NCBI RefSeq assembly: GCF_008728635.1
Contig: NZ_CP044285.1
Location: forward strand, 2,356,001-2,420,000
From: Hymenobacter baengnokdamensis
Lineage (GTDB): Bacteria > Bacteroidota > Bacteroidia > Cytophagales > Hymenobacteraceae
Direction of reading: 5' to 3'
Length of the DNA: 64,000 nucleotides
Shown piece by piece: positions 53,266 to 61,764 of this stretch. Position 1 is the stretch's first letter. Every line of letters starts with the position of its first letter. The position numbers were made by a program, and so were the translations under genes. The notes below the pieces were generated by a model. The model was not told the origin of the DNA. It saw only the letters and a program-made list of their open reading frames with translations, and did no database searches.

Positions 53266-54594
53266 ATGAAAAGAAGAATTTTTGTTAAAAATGCCTCTCT
53301 AACCGCTTTAGGCGTAAGCGCAGTTGGTCTACTGGAATCTTCTAGCAAAAATCTTATAGGGGATAACAAGCTGAAAGTAAACGAGCAGCGCATGGTAAGC
53401 CGCATTACCGAATTTTCTAAATTCGGCATGGACGAAAAAGGGCATGGCTACCGGGTTGCGTTCACCAAAGGAGATATTGAGGGAAGAGACTGGTTTATCG
53501 AGCAGCTGAAGAAGGCCGGGCTCGACCCGGTTATTGATGCAGCCGGAAATATTATCGGTAAACGCAAAGGAAAAAACCAGGCGCTTAAACCCATTGCCTT
53601 TGGTTCGCACATCGACATGGTTCCGGATGGGGGAAACTATGATGGGCCGGTAGGTTCAATCGGGGCGTTGGAAGTAATTGACGTGCTGAATGAAAATAAG
53701 CTAGTGACCGAGCATCCGCTGGAAGTAATTATTTTTTCCAATGAGGAGGGCGGCACTATTGGCAGTATGGCGATGGCGGGCGCATTAACCAAAGAGGGGT
53801 TGCAGCAAAAAAGCCAGAATGGCTTAACCATGGCAGAAGGAATTAAGGCAATTGGCGGTAACCCCGATACTATTCAATCCTGCATCCGAAAAAAGGGAGA
53901 CATCCACGCCTGGCTGGAATTGCATATCGAGCAAGGGGGCATCCTGGAGCGGGAGCACGTACAGATTGGGGTAGTAGAGGGCATTGTAGGAATTGTGCAC
54001 TGGGAAGTCACCGTAGAAGGTTTTGCCAACCATGCGGGTACCACCCCCATGAATATGCGGCAGGATGCCCTGCTGGCTTCGGCCAGACTCATCATTGCCG
54101 TCAATGAAGTCATCAACTCTGTACCAGGGAATCAGGTAGGTACTATTGGGAAAATCGCCGCAACGCCCAATGCCTACAATGTAATTCCGGGGAAAGTGGT
54201 AATGGGGCTGGAGATACGGGATTTAGCGGCCGATAAAATTGAGACGCTCTTTCGGGAGATAGAAAAGCGGGCAGCCGCAATAGCCACCGAAAGCAAAACG
54301 ACCATCAGGTTTGAGCGGCAGGCCAACGCCTCTAAGCCAGCCCTTACGGATAAGAAATTACAGCAAGTCATCACTGCAACTGCCCAAGCCCTGGGCCTAA
54401 GTACAAAGCTTATGCAAAGCGGAGCGGGCCATGACTCACAGGAAATCGCCGCAATTGCCCCCGTGGCCATGATTTTCGTCCCGAGTGTCGGGGGCATCAG
54501 TCATGCGTACAAAGAATTTACCACAGCGTCGGACATGACCAATGGCGCTAATGTGCTTTTACAAACGATACTGGCTATCGACAAGAACAAGTAG
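53266..54594 (+). CDS. M20-family Zn amidohydrolase (hydantoinase/carbamoylase type), Tat-exported
   Basis: A 442-residue metallopeptidase-like amidase (allantoate amidohydrolase/N-carbamoylase group). Metal ligands are in GSHIDMVPDGGNYDGPVG, NEEGG and HIEQGG, with FANHAGTTPM in the dimerisation domain and SGAGHDSQ near the end. The N-terminus KRRIFVKNASLTALG has a twin-arginine and a hydrophobic stretch, so export by Tat is likely. Composition is less GC-rich than its neighbours, with its own AT-rich promoter, suggesting transfer. Confidence 0.9.
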   Translation: MKRRIFVKNASLTALGVSAVGLLESSSKNLIGDNKLKVNEQRMVSRITEFSKFGMDEKGHGYRVAFTKGDIEGRDWFIEQLKKAGLDPVIDAAGNIIGKRKGKNQALKPIAFGSHIDMVPDGGNYDGPVGSIGALEVIDVLNENKLVTEHPLEVIIFSNEEGGTIGSMAMAGALTKEGLQQKSQNGLTMAEGIKAIGGNPDTIQSCIRKKGDIHAWLELHIEQGGILEREHVQIGVVEGIVGIVHWEVTVEGFANHAGTTPMNMRQDALLASARLIIAVNEVINSVPGNQVGTIGKIAATPNAYNVIPGKVVMGLEIRDLAADKIETLFREIEKRAAAIATESKTTIRFERQANASKPALTDKKLQQVITATAQALGLSTKLMQSGAGHDSQEIAAIAPVAMIFVPSVGGISHAYKEFTTASDMTNGANVLLQTILAIDKNK

Positions 54595-54626
54595 CGGTTG
54601 CGCGAACCGCAGAGGTCAGGGGCAGA

Positions 54627-54691
54627 GAAGCGGTTTAGAAAGTCTGGTTGGGCAGTATTGCGGGCGGGCGGGCGGCTTTCTAAACCGCTTC
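54627..54691 (+). terminator. 16-bp inverted repeat after the amidohydrolase gene
   Basis: GAAGCGGTTTAGAAAG and CTTTCTAAACCGCTTC are perfect complements 33 bp apart. It lies 33 bp after the stop codon. Either a terminator-like structure or a small repeat element. Confidence 0.5.
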
Positions 54692-54741
54692 ATCGTGCAT
54701 CTACGAAATGAAAATCAGGGAGCCGCGATGAGAAAATAACA

Positions 54742-54860
54742 GAACGTCGTGCTCAGCATGACGGTCTGATTATTTTTCGGATAGACTCTAATTAGGATAG
54801 TAGAATCCTGATTACCAAGTTGAAAGAACGTCGTGCTGAGCCTGCTGAAGCAGGACGAAG
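54742..54860. repeat. Two gaacgtcgtgct-type dispersed repeat units
   Basis: GAACGTCGTGCTCAGCATG (54742) and GAACGTCGTGCTGAGCCTG (54826) begin units that fold back on themselves (the second as GAGCCTGCTGAAGCAGG). Such units are common between genes in Cytophagales. Nothing else is seen in the 345-bp gap 54595-54939. Confidence 0.6.
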
Positions 54861-54939
54861 ATATTTTCCGACTTTACTAGCCAGCGTCTGTGAGGCAACG
54901 CGTTGGCGTAAACCACCAAACAACGAAATCACAAACAGC

Positions 54940-55680
54940 TTATAAGCTCATCAGCTCCCGGAAGAGCCCCGACTGGCTGCGCGATACCTCCACCTCGGGG
55001 CCGTTGCGCAGGCTTATTTTAAGGGTGTTGCTGAACCAGGGCTCGATGCCGGCAATCCAGTGCAGGTTGAGGATTTGCTGGCGGTTGGCGCGAAAGAATA
55101 CCTTGGGGTCGAGGCGGGCTTCGAGCTGCTGCAGGCTGCGCGGAATCAGCGGCTGGTGCTGCTCGAAATACACGCGCGTGGCGCTGCCGCTGATTTCGAA
55201 GAGCCGGATATCAGCCAGACGCACAAACCAGCAGCGCTCGCCGTCTTTCACAAACACCTGGTCCTGGGCCGTGAGGTAGGGCAAAGTAGGGCCGGCCGGG
55301 CGCGGCACATGGGCCGGAACCGTCGGCGGCACCAATAGCCTGATTTTTTCGAGGGCCGCTGCCAGGCGTGCCTCGCTCACGGGCTTCAGCAAATAATCCA
55401 GGGCATTCACCTCAAATGCTTTGAGGGCATACTGGTCGTAGGCGGTCGTGAAAATTACGTGCGGAGCCGGCCCATCGAGCGAAGCCAGCAGGTCGAAGCC
55501 CGTCTGCCCCGGCATATGAATATCGAGAAACAGCACATCGGGCCGCAGCGTCCGAATCTGTTGCCGTGCCTCGTCGGCGTGGCGGGCTTCGCCCACCACT
55601 TCTACCTCCGGAAAGGCGCGCAGCAGGTGGCGCAGCTCGGTACGGGCCAGGCGCGAGTCGTCAATGAGCAGGGCGTTCAT
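54940..55680 (-). CDS. LytTR-family response regulator 2
   Basis: A 246-residue regulator with DDS at 7-9, phosphoacceptor Asp53 (FLDIHM), Lys in LLKPV and a C-terminal LytTR domain (ADIRLFEISGSATRVYF, KVFFRANRQQILNL). ATG 55680 is preferred; the frame is open upstream but is the 3' end of the kinase gene in another frame. It overlaps the kinase gene by 20 bp. Confidence 0.93.
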   Translation of the reverse strand: MNALLIDDSRLARTELRHLLRAFPEVEVVGEARHADEARQQIRTLRPDVLFLDIHMPGQTGFDLLASLDGPAPHVIFTTAYDQYALKAFEVNALDYLLKPVSEARLAAALEKIRLLVPPTVPAHVPRPAGPTLPYLTAQDQVFVKDGERCWFVRLADIRLFEISGSATRVYFEQHQPLIPRSLQQLEARLDPKVFFRANRQQILNLHWIAGIEPWFSNTLKISLRNGPEVEVSRSQSGLFRELMSL

Positions 55681-56761
55681 GCAGCAAGAGTTGAGGGTGA
55701 TGAACCGGCAGCTGAAGTTCGGCCAGCACGGTATCGGGCAGCAGCGGGTCGGGGCCAATGGCAAAGCGCGCAGTGGAGCCGAACAGCAGCCCCAGGCGCT
55801 CCTGCACGTTGCGCACGCCCAGGCCGGGATGGCCCGGCTGTGGCGCATAGGTGCCGGTATTGCGCACCGCGATAAGCAGGCCCGTACCGGCCTCATTAAG
55901 CTGGGCGCTTACGCTGAGCTGCCCCCCGGCCGGGCGCGGCGCCAGCCCGTGTTTAATCGCATTCTCGACCAGCAGCTGCAGGGTCATGGGCGGCAGCAGG
56001 GCCGGCAGGGCGGCCGGCATCACATCAAGCGAGTAGTGCAGGCGCTCTTCGAGCTGCATGGCTTCCAGCTGCAGGTAATTCTCCACGATTTCAAGCTCCG
56101 TGGCCAGCGGTACCTGCTCGGCCCCGTTGCGCTGCATGGAGTAGCGCAGCAGCTCGGCCAGGTGCGTCATCATGGCGCGGGCGCGGGCGGGGTCTTCCAT
56201 CACCAGGGCCCGGATATTGTTGAGGCCATTGAAGAGAAAATGGGGGTTGAGCTGGGCTTGCAGCGTGCGCATCTCGGCCTCGCGGGCCGTGGCGGCGAGC
56301 TTCCATTTATCGACCTCTGCTGAGCGGTAGTTGTCGAAATAATGCAGGCCAAAGTAGATGGCCGACCAGCCCCAGAGCACAAAAAACACATTGAGTGTGT
56401 AGCCAATGTACTGCACCCACGGAAACCCCTGGCTGCTGGTAGTGGGCCGCCATAGGCTAAAAAACAGGCTTGTAAGCAGCCCGATGGTGGTGATGCTGAC
56501 CACAGTTACCAGCAGGTGCGCCAGCAGCAGCCGGGGCAGCAGCGCCGAGAGCGGCAGCCGCACCCAGCCATGCCGCTTGAGGTAGCGCCGCAGCAAGTGG
56601 CTGAACAGCAGGAGCGTTGCCGCTACAATGATTTCTACCGCAATAATTGCCGGCGAGAAGCGTCCGAAAATGCTCGCCAGAATACCACCGAACAGGCCAT
56701 ATAGCGCCCATCCTATACCCTGAAGTGTCCAGTAAAGACGAGGACGAAGAATACCAGGCAT
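55661..56761 (-). CDS. LytS/YehU-type sensor histidine kinase 2
   Basis: A 366-residue membrane histidine kinase: four membrane helices (residues 12-140), then His174 in AQLNPHFLFNGLNNI and a HATPase with LLVENAIKHGLAPR and GLGVRNVQERL. Pairs with the overlapping LytTR regulator. No periplasmic domain, so it probably senses the membrane or cytoplasm. Confidence 0.93.
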   Translation of the reverse strand: MPGILRPRLYWTLQGIGWALYGLFGGILASIFGRFSPAIIAVEIIVAATLLLFSHLLRRYLKRHGWVRLPLSALLPRLLLAHLLVTVVSITTIGLLTSLFFSLWRPTTSSQGFPWVQYIGYTLNVFFVLWGWSAIYFGLHYFDNYRSAEVDKWKLAATAREAEMRTLQAQLNPHFLFNGLNNIRALVMEDPARARAMMTHLAELLRYSMQRNGAEQVPLATELEIVENYLQLEAMQLEERLHYSLDVMPAALPALLPPMTLQLLVENAIKHGLAPRPAGGQLSVSAQLNEAGTGLLIAVRNTGTYAPQPGHPGLGVRNVQERLGLLFGSTARFAIGPDPLLPDTVLAELQLPVHHPQLLLHERPAH

Positions 56762-56938
56762 AAATTAGCCAATTGCTGAGAGGAGAGCCGAAAGCTACTG
56801 CCGGGCCGCAGCCCGGCAATAGCACCAGGCAAAGCGAGGTGACTTTTCGGTTAGTTAATAGTGTATTTTAACTATATAATAAAAAATATTTTGCCTGATA
56901 AGTCGCGAGCTGCTTGGTAGCCAGACTGAGCGTGGCGC

Positions 56939-57856
56939 TTACCGGGTGGCTACCGGGCGCTGCTTGAGGAAGGCATCGGTTTGAGCAAAAAACCAGGCAG
57001 TATCGTCATACATCACGAAGTGGCGGCCGGCTTCCGATAGCTCGATGCGGGCCGTGGGCAGCTTGGCATACTGCTGGGTGAAGATGGCGCGCGTACTTTC
57101 TTTGGTAGCGCCGTAGGCCTTGTAAGCCGCCCAGGTGCCCAGCACCAGCACCGGCTGCTGAATGCGCGCCAGGTCGGCCCGCAGGTCGGTGGTGGCCATG
57201 TCGTACATGGCCTGGGCCACAGTGGCGGGGTCGGAGGCCAGGCCCCAGCGGGCCACCTGCGTAATGCGGGCGGTGTCGGTGACCATGCCGGCCACCAGCT
57301 GGCGCTCGGCGGCCAGGGGCAGGCGGCCCAGGCGCATTTGCTGGCGCCGCAGCTCGGCCTGGGGGCGGGCACTTTCGGCGGTAGCAGCGGGGTTTTGGAT
57401 GGCCGAGAGGAAGGGCAGCGAATCTACGATTTCGAGCGGACCGAGGGCCGTGGGGTCAGTAGCTGCCATCCACAAGGCCAGAAAGCCGCCCAGGCTGTGG
57501 CCAATGACGATGGGCCGCCGCAGCTGCTGGGCTTTAATATAGGCCAGCAGCTGGTCGCGGGTATCTTGCAGCAAGTGCCCGGATACCGGCTGCTGCGGCG
57601 CCAGCCCGCCAAAGCCCGCCAGCGATATTACATGGCACTGGTACTGGCTTTGGTAGCGGGCCAGGGTTTCGTCCCATACCGCGCCGGGGCAGGTGAGGCC
57701 TGGAATAAGGATAACCGGCTGGCCCTTGCCCACTACCCTGACCTCGAACGTGGGATGAGCGGCCGGGGCCGTCTGGGCCGCCGCCAGGCGGGTTGCCGGC
57801 AGCGCCAGCAAAAGGGCGAGTACAAAAATCCAGCGCGAAAGCAGGGAGGTAAACAT
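56939..57856 (-). CDS. Secreted alpha/beta hydrolase
   Basis: A 305-residue alpha/beta-fold hydrolase with a signal peptide (ALLLALPATRLAAAQ). The oxyanion region ILIPGLTCPGAVWDE, nucleophile Ser121 in IGHSLGGF and the late His in GRHFVMYDD are visible. Substrate unknown. ATG 57856 gives a better signal peptide than the ATG at 57889. Confidence 0.9.
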   Translation of the reverse strand: MFTSLLSRWIFVLALLLALPATRLAAAQTAPAAHPTFEVRVVGKGQPVILIPGLTCPGAVWDETLARYQSQYQCHVISLAGFGGLAPQQPVSGHLLQDTRDQLLAYIKAQQLRRPIVIGHSLGGFLALWMAATDPTALGPLEIVDSLPFLSAIQNPAATAESARPQAELRRQQMRLGRLPLAAERQLVAGMVTDTARITQVARWGLASDPATVAQAMYDMATTDLRADLARIQQPVLVLGTWAAYKAYGATKESTRAIFTQQYAKLPTARIELSEAGRHFVMYDDTAWFFAQTDAFLKQRPVATR

Positions 57857-58026
57857 GGCTGAAAAGCGGTTGGTGAAAGAATAGGTCAAACCTACCTTCC
57901 GGTGCCGCGCCCTTCAAGCCAACCGGCGGTGAGCGGTAAGAGCCCCCGGCTGAGTGGTAAAAACCACTGGTCGAGCTGCCGGCCTCTTGTGAGGTTTAGC
58001 CAGCACTGCGAGCGTTATTTGTGCTT

Positions 58027-58590
58027 ATGAAGCAACCAAACATCATCGTCATGGGCGTCTCGGGCTGTGGCAAGACTACCGTAGGCCAACTGCTGGCCCA
58101 GCGCATCGGCCGGCCCTTTTACGATGGCGACGACTTTCACCCGGCCGCCAACGTGGCCAAGATGGCCCAGGGCATTCCGCTCACCGACGAAGACCGGGCC
58201 GGCTGGCTCGCCACCCTGGCCGCCCACCTCGGGCAGTGGGAGCAGGCCAGCGGGGCCGTGCTGGCCTGCTCGGCCCTGCGGGAAAGCTACCGCCAAACGC
58301 TGCAAGCCGGGGCGCAGCTACCCTTGCAGTGGGTGTTTCTCGACGGTGACCCCGCCGTGCTGCGCGCCCGCCTTACCGACCGGCAGGGCCATTATATGAA
58401 AGCAGCTATGCTGGATTCGCAGCTGGCTACGCTGGAGCGGCCTGCCTACGGCCTGCGCCTCAGCATCGAGGACACGCCCGAGCAGCTGGTGGCGCAGGCG
58501 ATAACCCAGCTGCAGCTACCCGAAAAACCGTTGCCGGCCACCACGCCTGTACCGCCCCTTACCAAAACGTCCGGCTCACTCCCAGGGTGA
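58027..58590 (+). CDS. gntK: Gluconokinase
   Basis: A 187-residue GntK-type kinase that phosphorylates gluconate to 6-phosphogluconate. P-loop GVSGCGKT (10-17), FYDGDDFHPAANVAKMAQGIPLTDEDR and CSALRESYR are family signatures. A Thr/Pro-rich tail of about 20 residues extends past the domain and overlaps the convergent gene by 32 bp. No gluconate transporter is adjacent. Confidence 0.95.
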   Translation: MKQPNIIVMGVSGCGKTTVGQLLAQRIGRPFYDGDDFHPAANVAKMAQGIPLTDEDRAGWLATLAAHLGQWEQASGAVLACSALRESYRQTLQAGAQLPLQWVFLDGDPAVLRARLTDRQGHYMKAAMLDSQLATLERPAYGLRLSIEDTPEQLVAQAITQLQLPEKPLPATTPVPPLTKTSGSLPG

Positions 58591-59410
58591 GGTAAAAAAA
58601 TGCTCCGCTCTCGCCCCCGGTGGGCACGTGCAGCGGCACCAGGTAGCTGGGCGTAGCCGATAAGCTAAAGCGCCCCGCCGCCAGCACAATCGGCACTGAG
58701 AGGGTGTAGCCCAGCGTACTGAACGCCGGCGAGTCGGGCTCCTTAAATACAGTGGTAGTGCCGCGCCGGGCGTTCTTAACGCGGCTGGTTTGGCCCAGCG
58801 AGGCAGCGTAGAAATGCTGGCTGCCCGCGCCCAGCTCCACGGTGGGCTCTATCGACAGGGTATCGTGGCCCAGCGCGGGCAGCTGAAAGCGGTGGCTTAG
58901 GTCAAGGCTCAGCACCACGTCGTGGGTATTGCCCACAAACACGTCGGCGCTGAGGCTGGCCGTGGCGAAGCCAAAAAACTGGGTAATGCTGGCGCTGAGG
59001 TCATTGCGTAGCGAAGCCTGCACCAGCGCACTTTCTCCGTAGGAAAACAGGTGGGTGTACTGCACGGTCCAGTACGTGTCGGACTCGCTCACCGACTGCC
59101 ACCCCGCCATTGCTTCGCCAAAGTTGATGAAGGGCTCGTGCAGCGTTTGGTAATTATACGAATGGTTGAGGTATAATGAGCTGATAAATCCTTGCGGAGT
59201 CTGGTAGGTGAGGGTAGTGCCGAGGTAGCCCTTGTCATCGGCGGCCTGGGGCGCCCGTTGCAGATAGGTAGTGCGGTTGGCCGATGCAAGGCCCACCGTG
59301 AGGCGCGGCGGTGGCGTAGCCGACGAGTCGGCAGCAGGGGAAAAGCTACCAGCTACTGCCGAAAAAACCGGACTAATGAGCAGTAGGCAGCAGCAAAAAG
59401 GGCGGGGCAT
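58559..59410 (-). CDS. Predicted outer-membrane beta-barrel protein, function unknown
   Basis: A 283-residue exported protein (signal peptide up to about residue 25) with alternating hydrophobic strands (TLTYQTPQGFISSLYLNHSYNY, ALVQASLRNDLSASITQFF) and a C-terminal aromatic residue (SRTFW), as in outer-membrane barrels. I do not recognise a family. Start ATG 59410 gives the best signal sequence. Confidence 0.7.
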   Translation of the reverse strand: MPRPFCCCLLLISPVFSAVAGSFSPAADSSATPPPRLTVGLASANRTTYLQRAPQAADDKGYLGTTLTYQTPQGFISSLYLNHSYNYQTLHEPFINFGEAMAGWQSVSESDTYWTVQYTHLFSYGESALVQASLRNDLSASITQFFGFATASLSADVFVGNTHDVVLSLDLSHRFQLPALGHDTLSIEPTVELGAGSQHFYAASLGQTSRVKNARRGTTTVFKEPDSPAFSTLGYTLSVPIVLAAGRFSLSATPSYLVPLHVPTGGESGAFFYLTLGVSRTFW

Positions 59411-59604
59411 AAAAAGGGAGAGAGAAGCAAAGGTCGGCACAAGATTCGGCTCAGGAGCAGGTAGGAGCAGGCCCCGGCGAGCCGGTAGGCTCAGATGTCG
59501 GGCAGGGCGTAAGGTTTAATCAGGGTGGGGAGCTTAAAAAAGCGCGCCGGTATTGGCTAAAGGCCATGCCAGGGCGGACCTTTGCGCCACTAGCTGTATT
59601 GGTT

Positions 59605-61761
59605 ATGATGAAAAAAAGGTGGCTGCTGAGCCTTTTATTGCTGCTGGCCGGCAGCGTGGCCCATGCTCAAGGGGCCGCGCCGGGCACTCCGCTGCTGCGC
59701 AGCCTTTCCCTCACGTTCGACACCGTGCGCTATAGCCTCGGCGAGCAGATGCTGACCGTGGCGGGCGAGCCGCGTCTGTATTTTTATTACCACAACGATG
59801 ACCAGGTGGCCGAGCTGCGCCTGGTGCCCCTGCGGCCCGGCCGCCGCGCCCCGCGCCTGTTGCCTTCGCCCGACTATGTGCTGCAAGACTCGCTCGTGGC
59901 CAGTGCCAGCGGCGAGTACCGCGGGATGCTGCACTTTCGCAACCTCACCGGCGCGCCTTTTGTGCGGCTGGCTTTTGCACCGGCTGCCGACTCGGCCGGC
60001 CGGCCGGCCCGCGCCCAGCAGCTTATCAGCCTGCTGCCGCTGACCCGCACTACGCTCGACGCCCGCGTGAGCAACGCCGAGCTGTTTATTGGCGAAGAGA
60101 AAGTGCTGGAAGTGAGCACCAACAACCTGGCCAACGTGCGCATCAGCAACGACTGGACCAAAAACCAGGATATCGACTACAAGCTGGCGCGCGAAAAAAA
60201 CGGCCTGTTTCTGCACCTGGTGCCCAATGCGCTGGGGCCGCACTCGGTGGTAGTGCGCGCCCTGGCCGAGCGCCCGCACCTCGACGGCGCGGGTCGCCTC
60301 ACCTACCAGCTGCCGCCGCTGCGCCTCGATTTTGTGGTGAAAGCCAGCCGCCTGCGCTTTCTCACTGCCGAGCGCAAGGACGTAACCTACGATGAGGCCG
60401 GCCGCAGCCAGGGCGTGGAATTTGTGCTTGATGATGGCCACAATTTTGAGCTGCACCGCACCTACCGCATTGAGGCCCAGCAGGAGCCAGGCGGAGCCCT
60501 CATTGCGGAGCTATACACCCGAAACTATATATCGAACGACCGGGTGCTGTGCCAGCTGCGGGTGTACAACCCGCACCGCCAAAGCGAGGGCTACCTCTAC
60601 ATCAAGGACGGCGACGTGGCCAGGTATATCACCAATTTTGATATTACGCCCCGGCCGCGCATTGCCGCCATCAGCGTGCTGCACCGGGGCGGCGACTGGA
60701 CGTCGAGCACTACCATCAGCCCCGGCGAAACCGTGGATGTGCGCCTCGAAGGCGAGTCGCTGCTGAAAGGCCGCTACCACTTCGATGGCGTATCAGTGGT
60801 ACCCTCCGACTCCTCGACGCGCTCCGAGAAGGCCGTGATTTATCGCTTGCAGGTGCCGCTGGCCATTGTGCGCAAGCGGGTGGCGGTGTTTGATGGCGGC
60901 ACGCCCACCGATTTTTCGCTCAGCGTGAAGGAAGCCCAGCGCCCGCACCCGCTCAACTTTGTGCAGGTGAACTACGGCAACGGTCCGCACCCCATTACCC
61001 AGCTCAACGGCCCCGTGCTCTACGACCGCACCATTTCGGATGTGGTTGTCAGCTTCAATACCAATGCCATTGACCAGGGCTCCGACCTCTACGGCCGCCA
61101 GTACCTGGCGCTGGATGTGCGCATTCTCGACGACAAGGGCAACCTCATCGACCAGCAGCGGGTCGATAACCTCACTATCTGCCCCGGCGAGTCGTCGCCG
61201 CGCTCGGCCTACTACCAGGGCAACGACTGCCAGGTGGGCAACCTGAACCTGAACACCATCCTGACCCGCAAAACCTACGACCTCGATGCCTGGTACCGCA
61301 TCGTGATTGTGATTAAGCACAACCCGCTGCAATACACCACCAAAGGCTACTCGCAGCAGGTCGAGCTGGTGCTGCGTCGCCACGTCAATTTTGATATCAA
61401 CGTGAGCTTCCCGGCGGGCCTGCTCACCAAGATTAAGAACGTCGATGGCTATGGCAGCTTCAGCGGCATCAGCCTGGCTACGCTGGCCCAGCTCAGCTTC
61501 TATGCCCCCGACCGCATCAACAAGCTGCGACCCTACCGCATCGGGGCGGGCTTTGTGGCCCTCAACGCCTTCAACCTGTCGTCGAATAACGACCCGAACA
61601 ATCCGGTGCAGCGCGACCTGGGCATCGTGGTTCTGGGCTCCGTAACGCCCATTCGAACGGGCGCCCGGCTCACGTTTCCGCTCTACCTGGGCGGGGGCTA
61701 TTTGCTGTCGCAGGGCAAGCCATTTCTGCTGTTCGGGCCGGGCATTGGCGTAACGCTCTAG
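59605..61761 (+). CDS. Large secreted protein of unknown function
   Basis: A 718-residue exported protein (signal WLLSLLLLLAGSVAHA). The first 550 residues are a chain of beta-sandwich-like segments that look like several Ig-like domains (LFIGEEKVLEVSTNN, TISPGETVDVRLEG). The last 130 residues (FDINVSFPAGLLTKIK ... YRIGAGFVALNAFNLSSN ... LTFPLYLGGGYLLSQGKPFLLFGPGIGVTL) resemble an outer-membrane beta-strand module. No family recognised. Its neighbours are another unknown barrel and a TonB receptor, so an envelope role is likely. Confidence 0.7.
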   Translation: MMKKRWLLSLLLLLAGSVAHAQGAAPGTPLLRSLSLTFDTVRYSLGEQMLTVAGEPRLYFYYHNDDQVAELRLVPLRPGRRAPRLLPSPDYVLQDSLVASASGEYRGMLHFRNLTGAPFVRLAFAPAADSAGRPARAQQLISLLPLTRTTLDARVSNAELFIGEEKVLEVSTNNLANVRISNDWTKNQDIDYKLAREKNGLFLHLVPNALGPHSVVVRALAERPHLDGAGRLTYQLPPLRLDFVVKASRLRFLTAERKDVTYDEAGRSQGVEFVLDDGHNFELHRTYRIEAQQEPGGALIAELYTRNYISNDRVLCQLRVYNPHRQSEGYLYIKDGDVARYITNFDITPRPRIAAISVLHRGGDWTSSTTISPGETVDVRLEGESLLKGRYHFDGVSVVPSDSSTRSEKAVIYRLQVPLAIVRKRVAVFDGGTPTDFSLSVKEAQRPHPLNFVQVNYGNGPHPITQLNGPVLYDRTISDVVVSFNTNAIDQGSDLYGRQYLALDVRILDDKGNLIDQQRVDNLTICPGESSPRSAYYQGNDCQVGNLNLNTILTRKTYDLDAWYRIVIVIKHNPLQYTTKGYSQQVELVLRRHVNFDINVSFPAGLLTKIKNVDGYGSFSGISLATLAQLSFYAPDRINKLRPYRIGAGFVALNAFNLSSNNDPNNPVQRDLGIVVLGSVTPIRTGARLTFPLYLGGGYLLSQGKPFLLFGPGIGVTL

Positions 61762-61764
61762 CGG

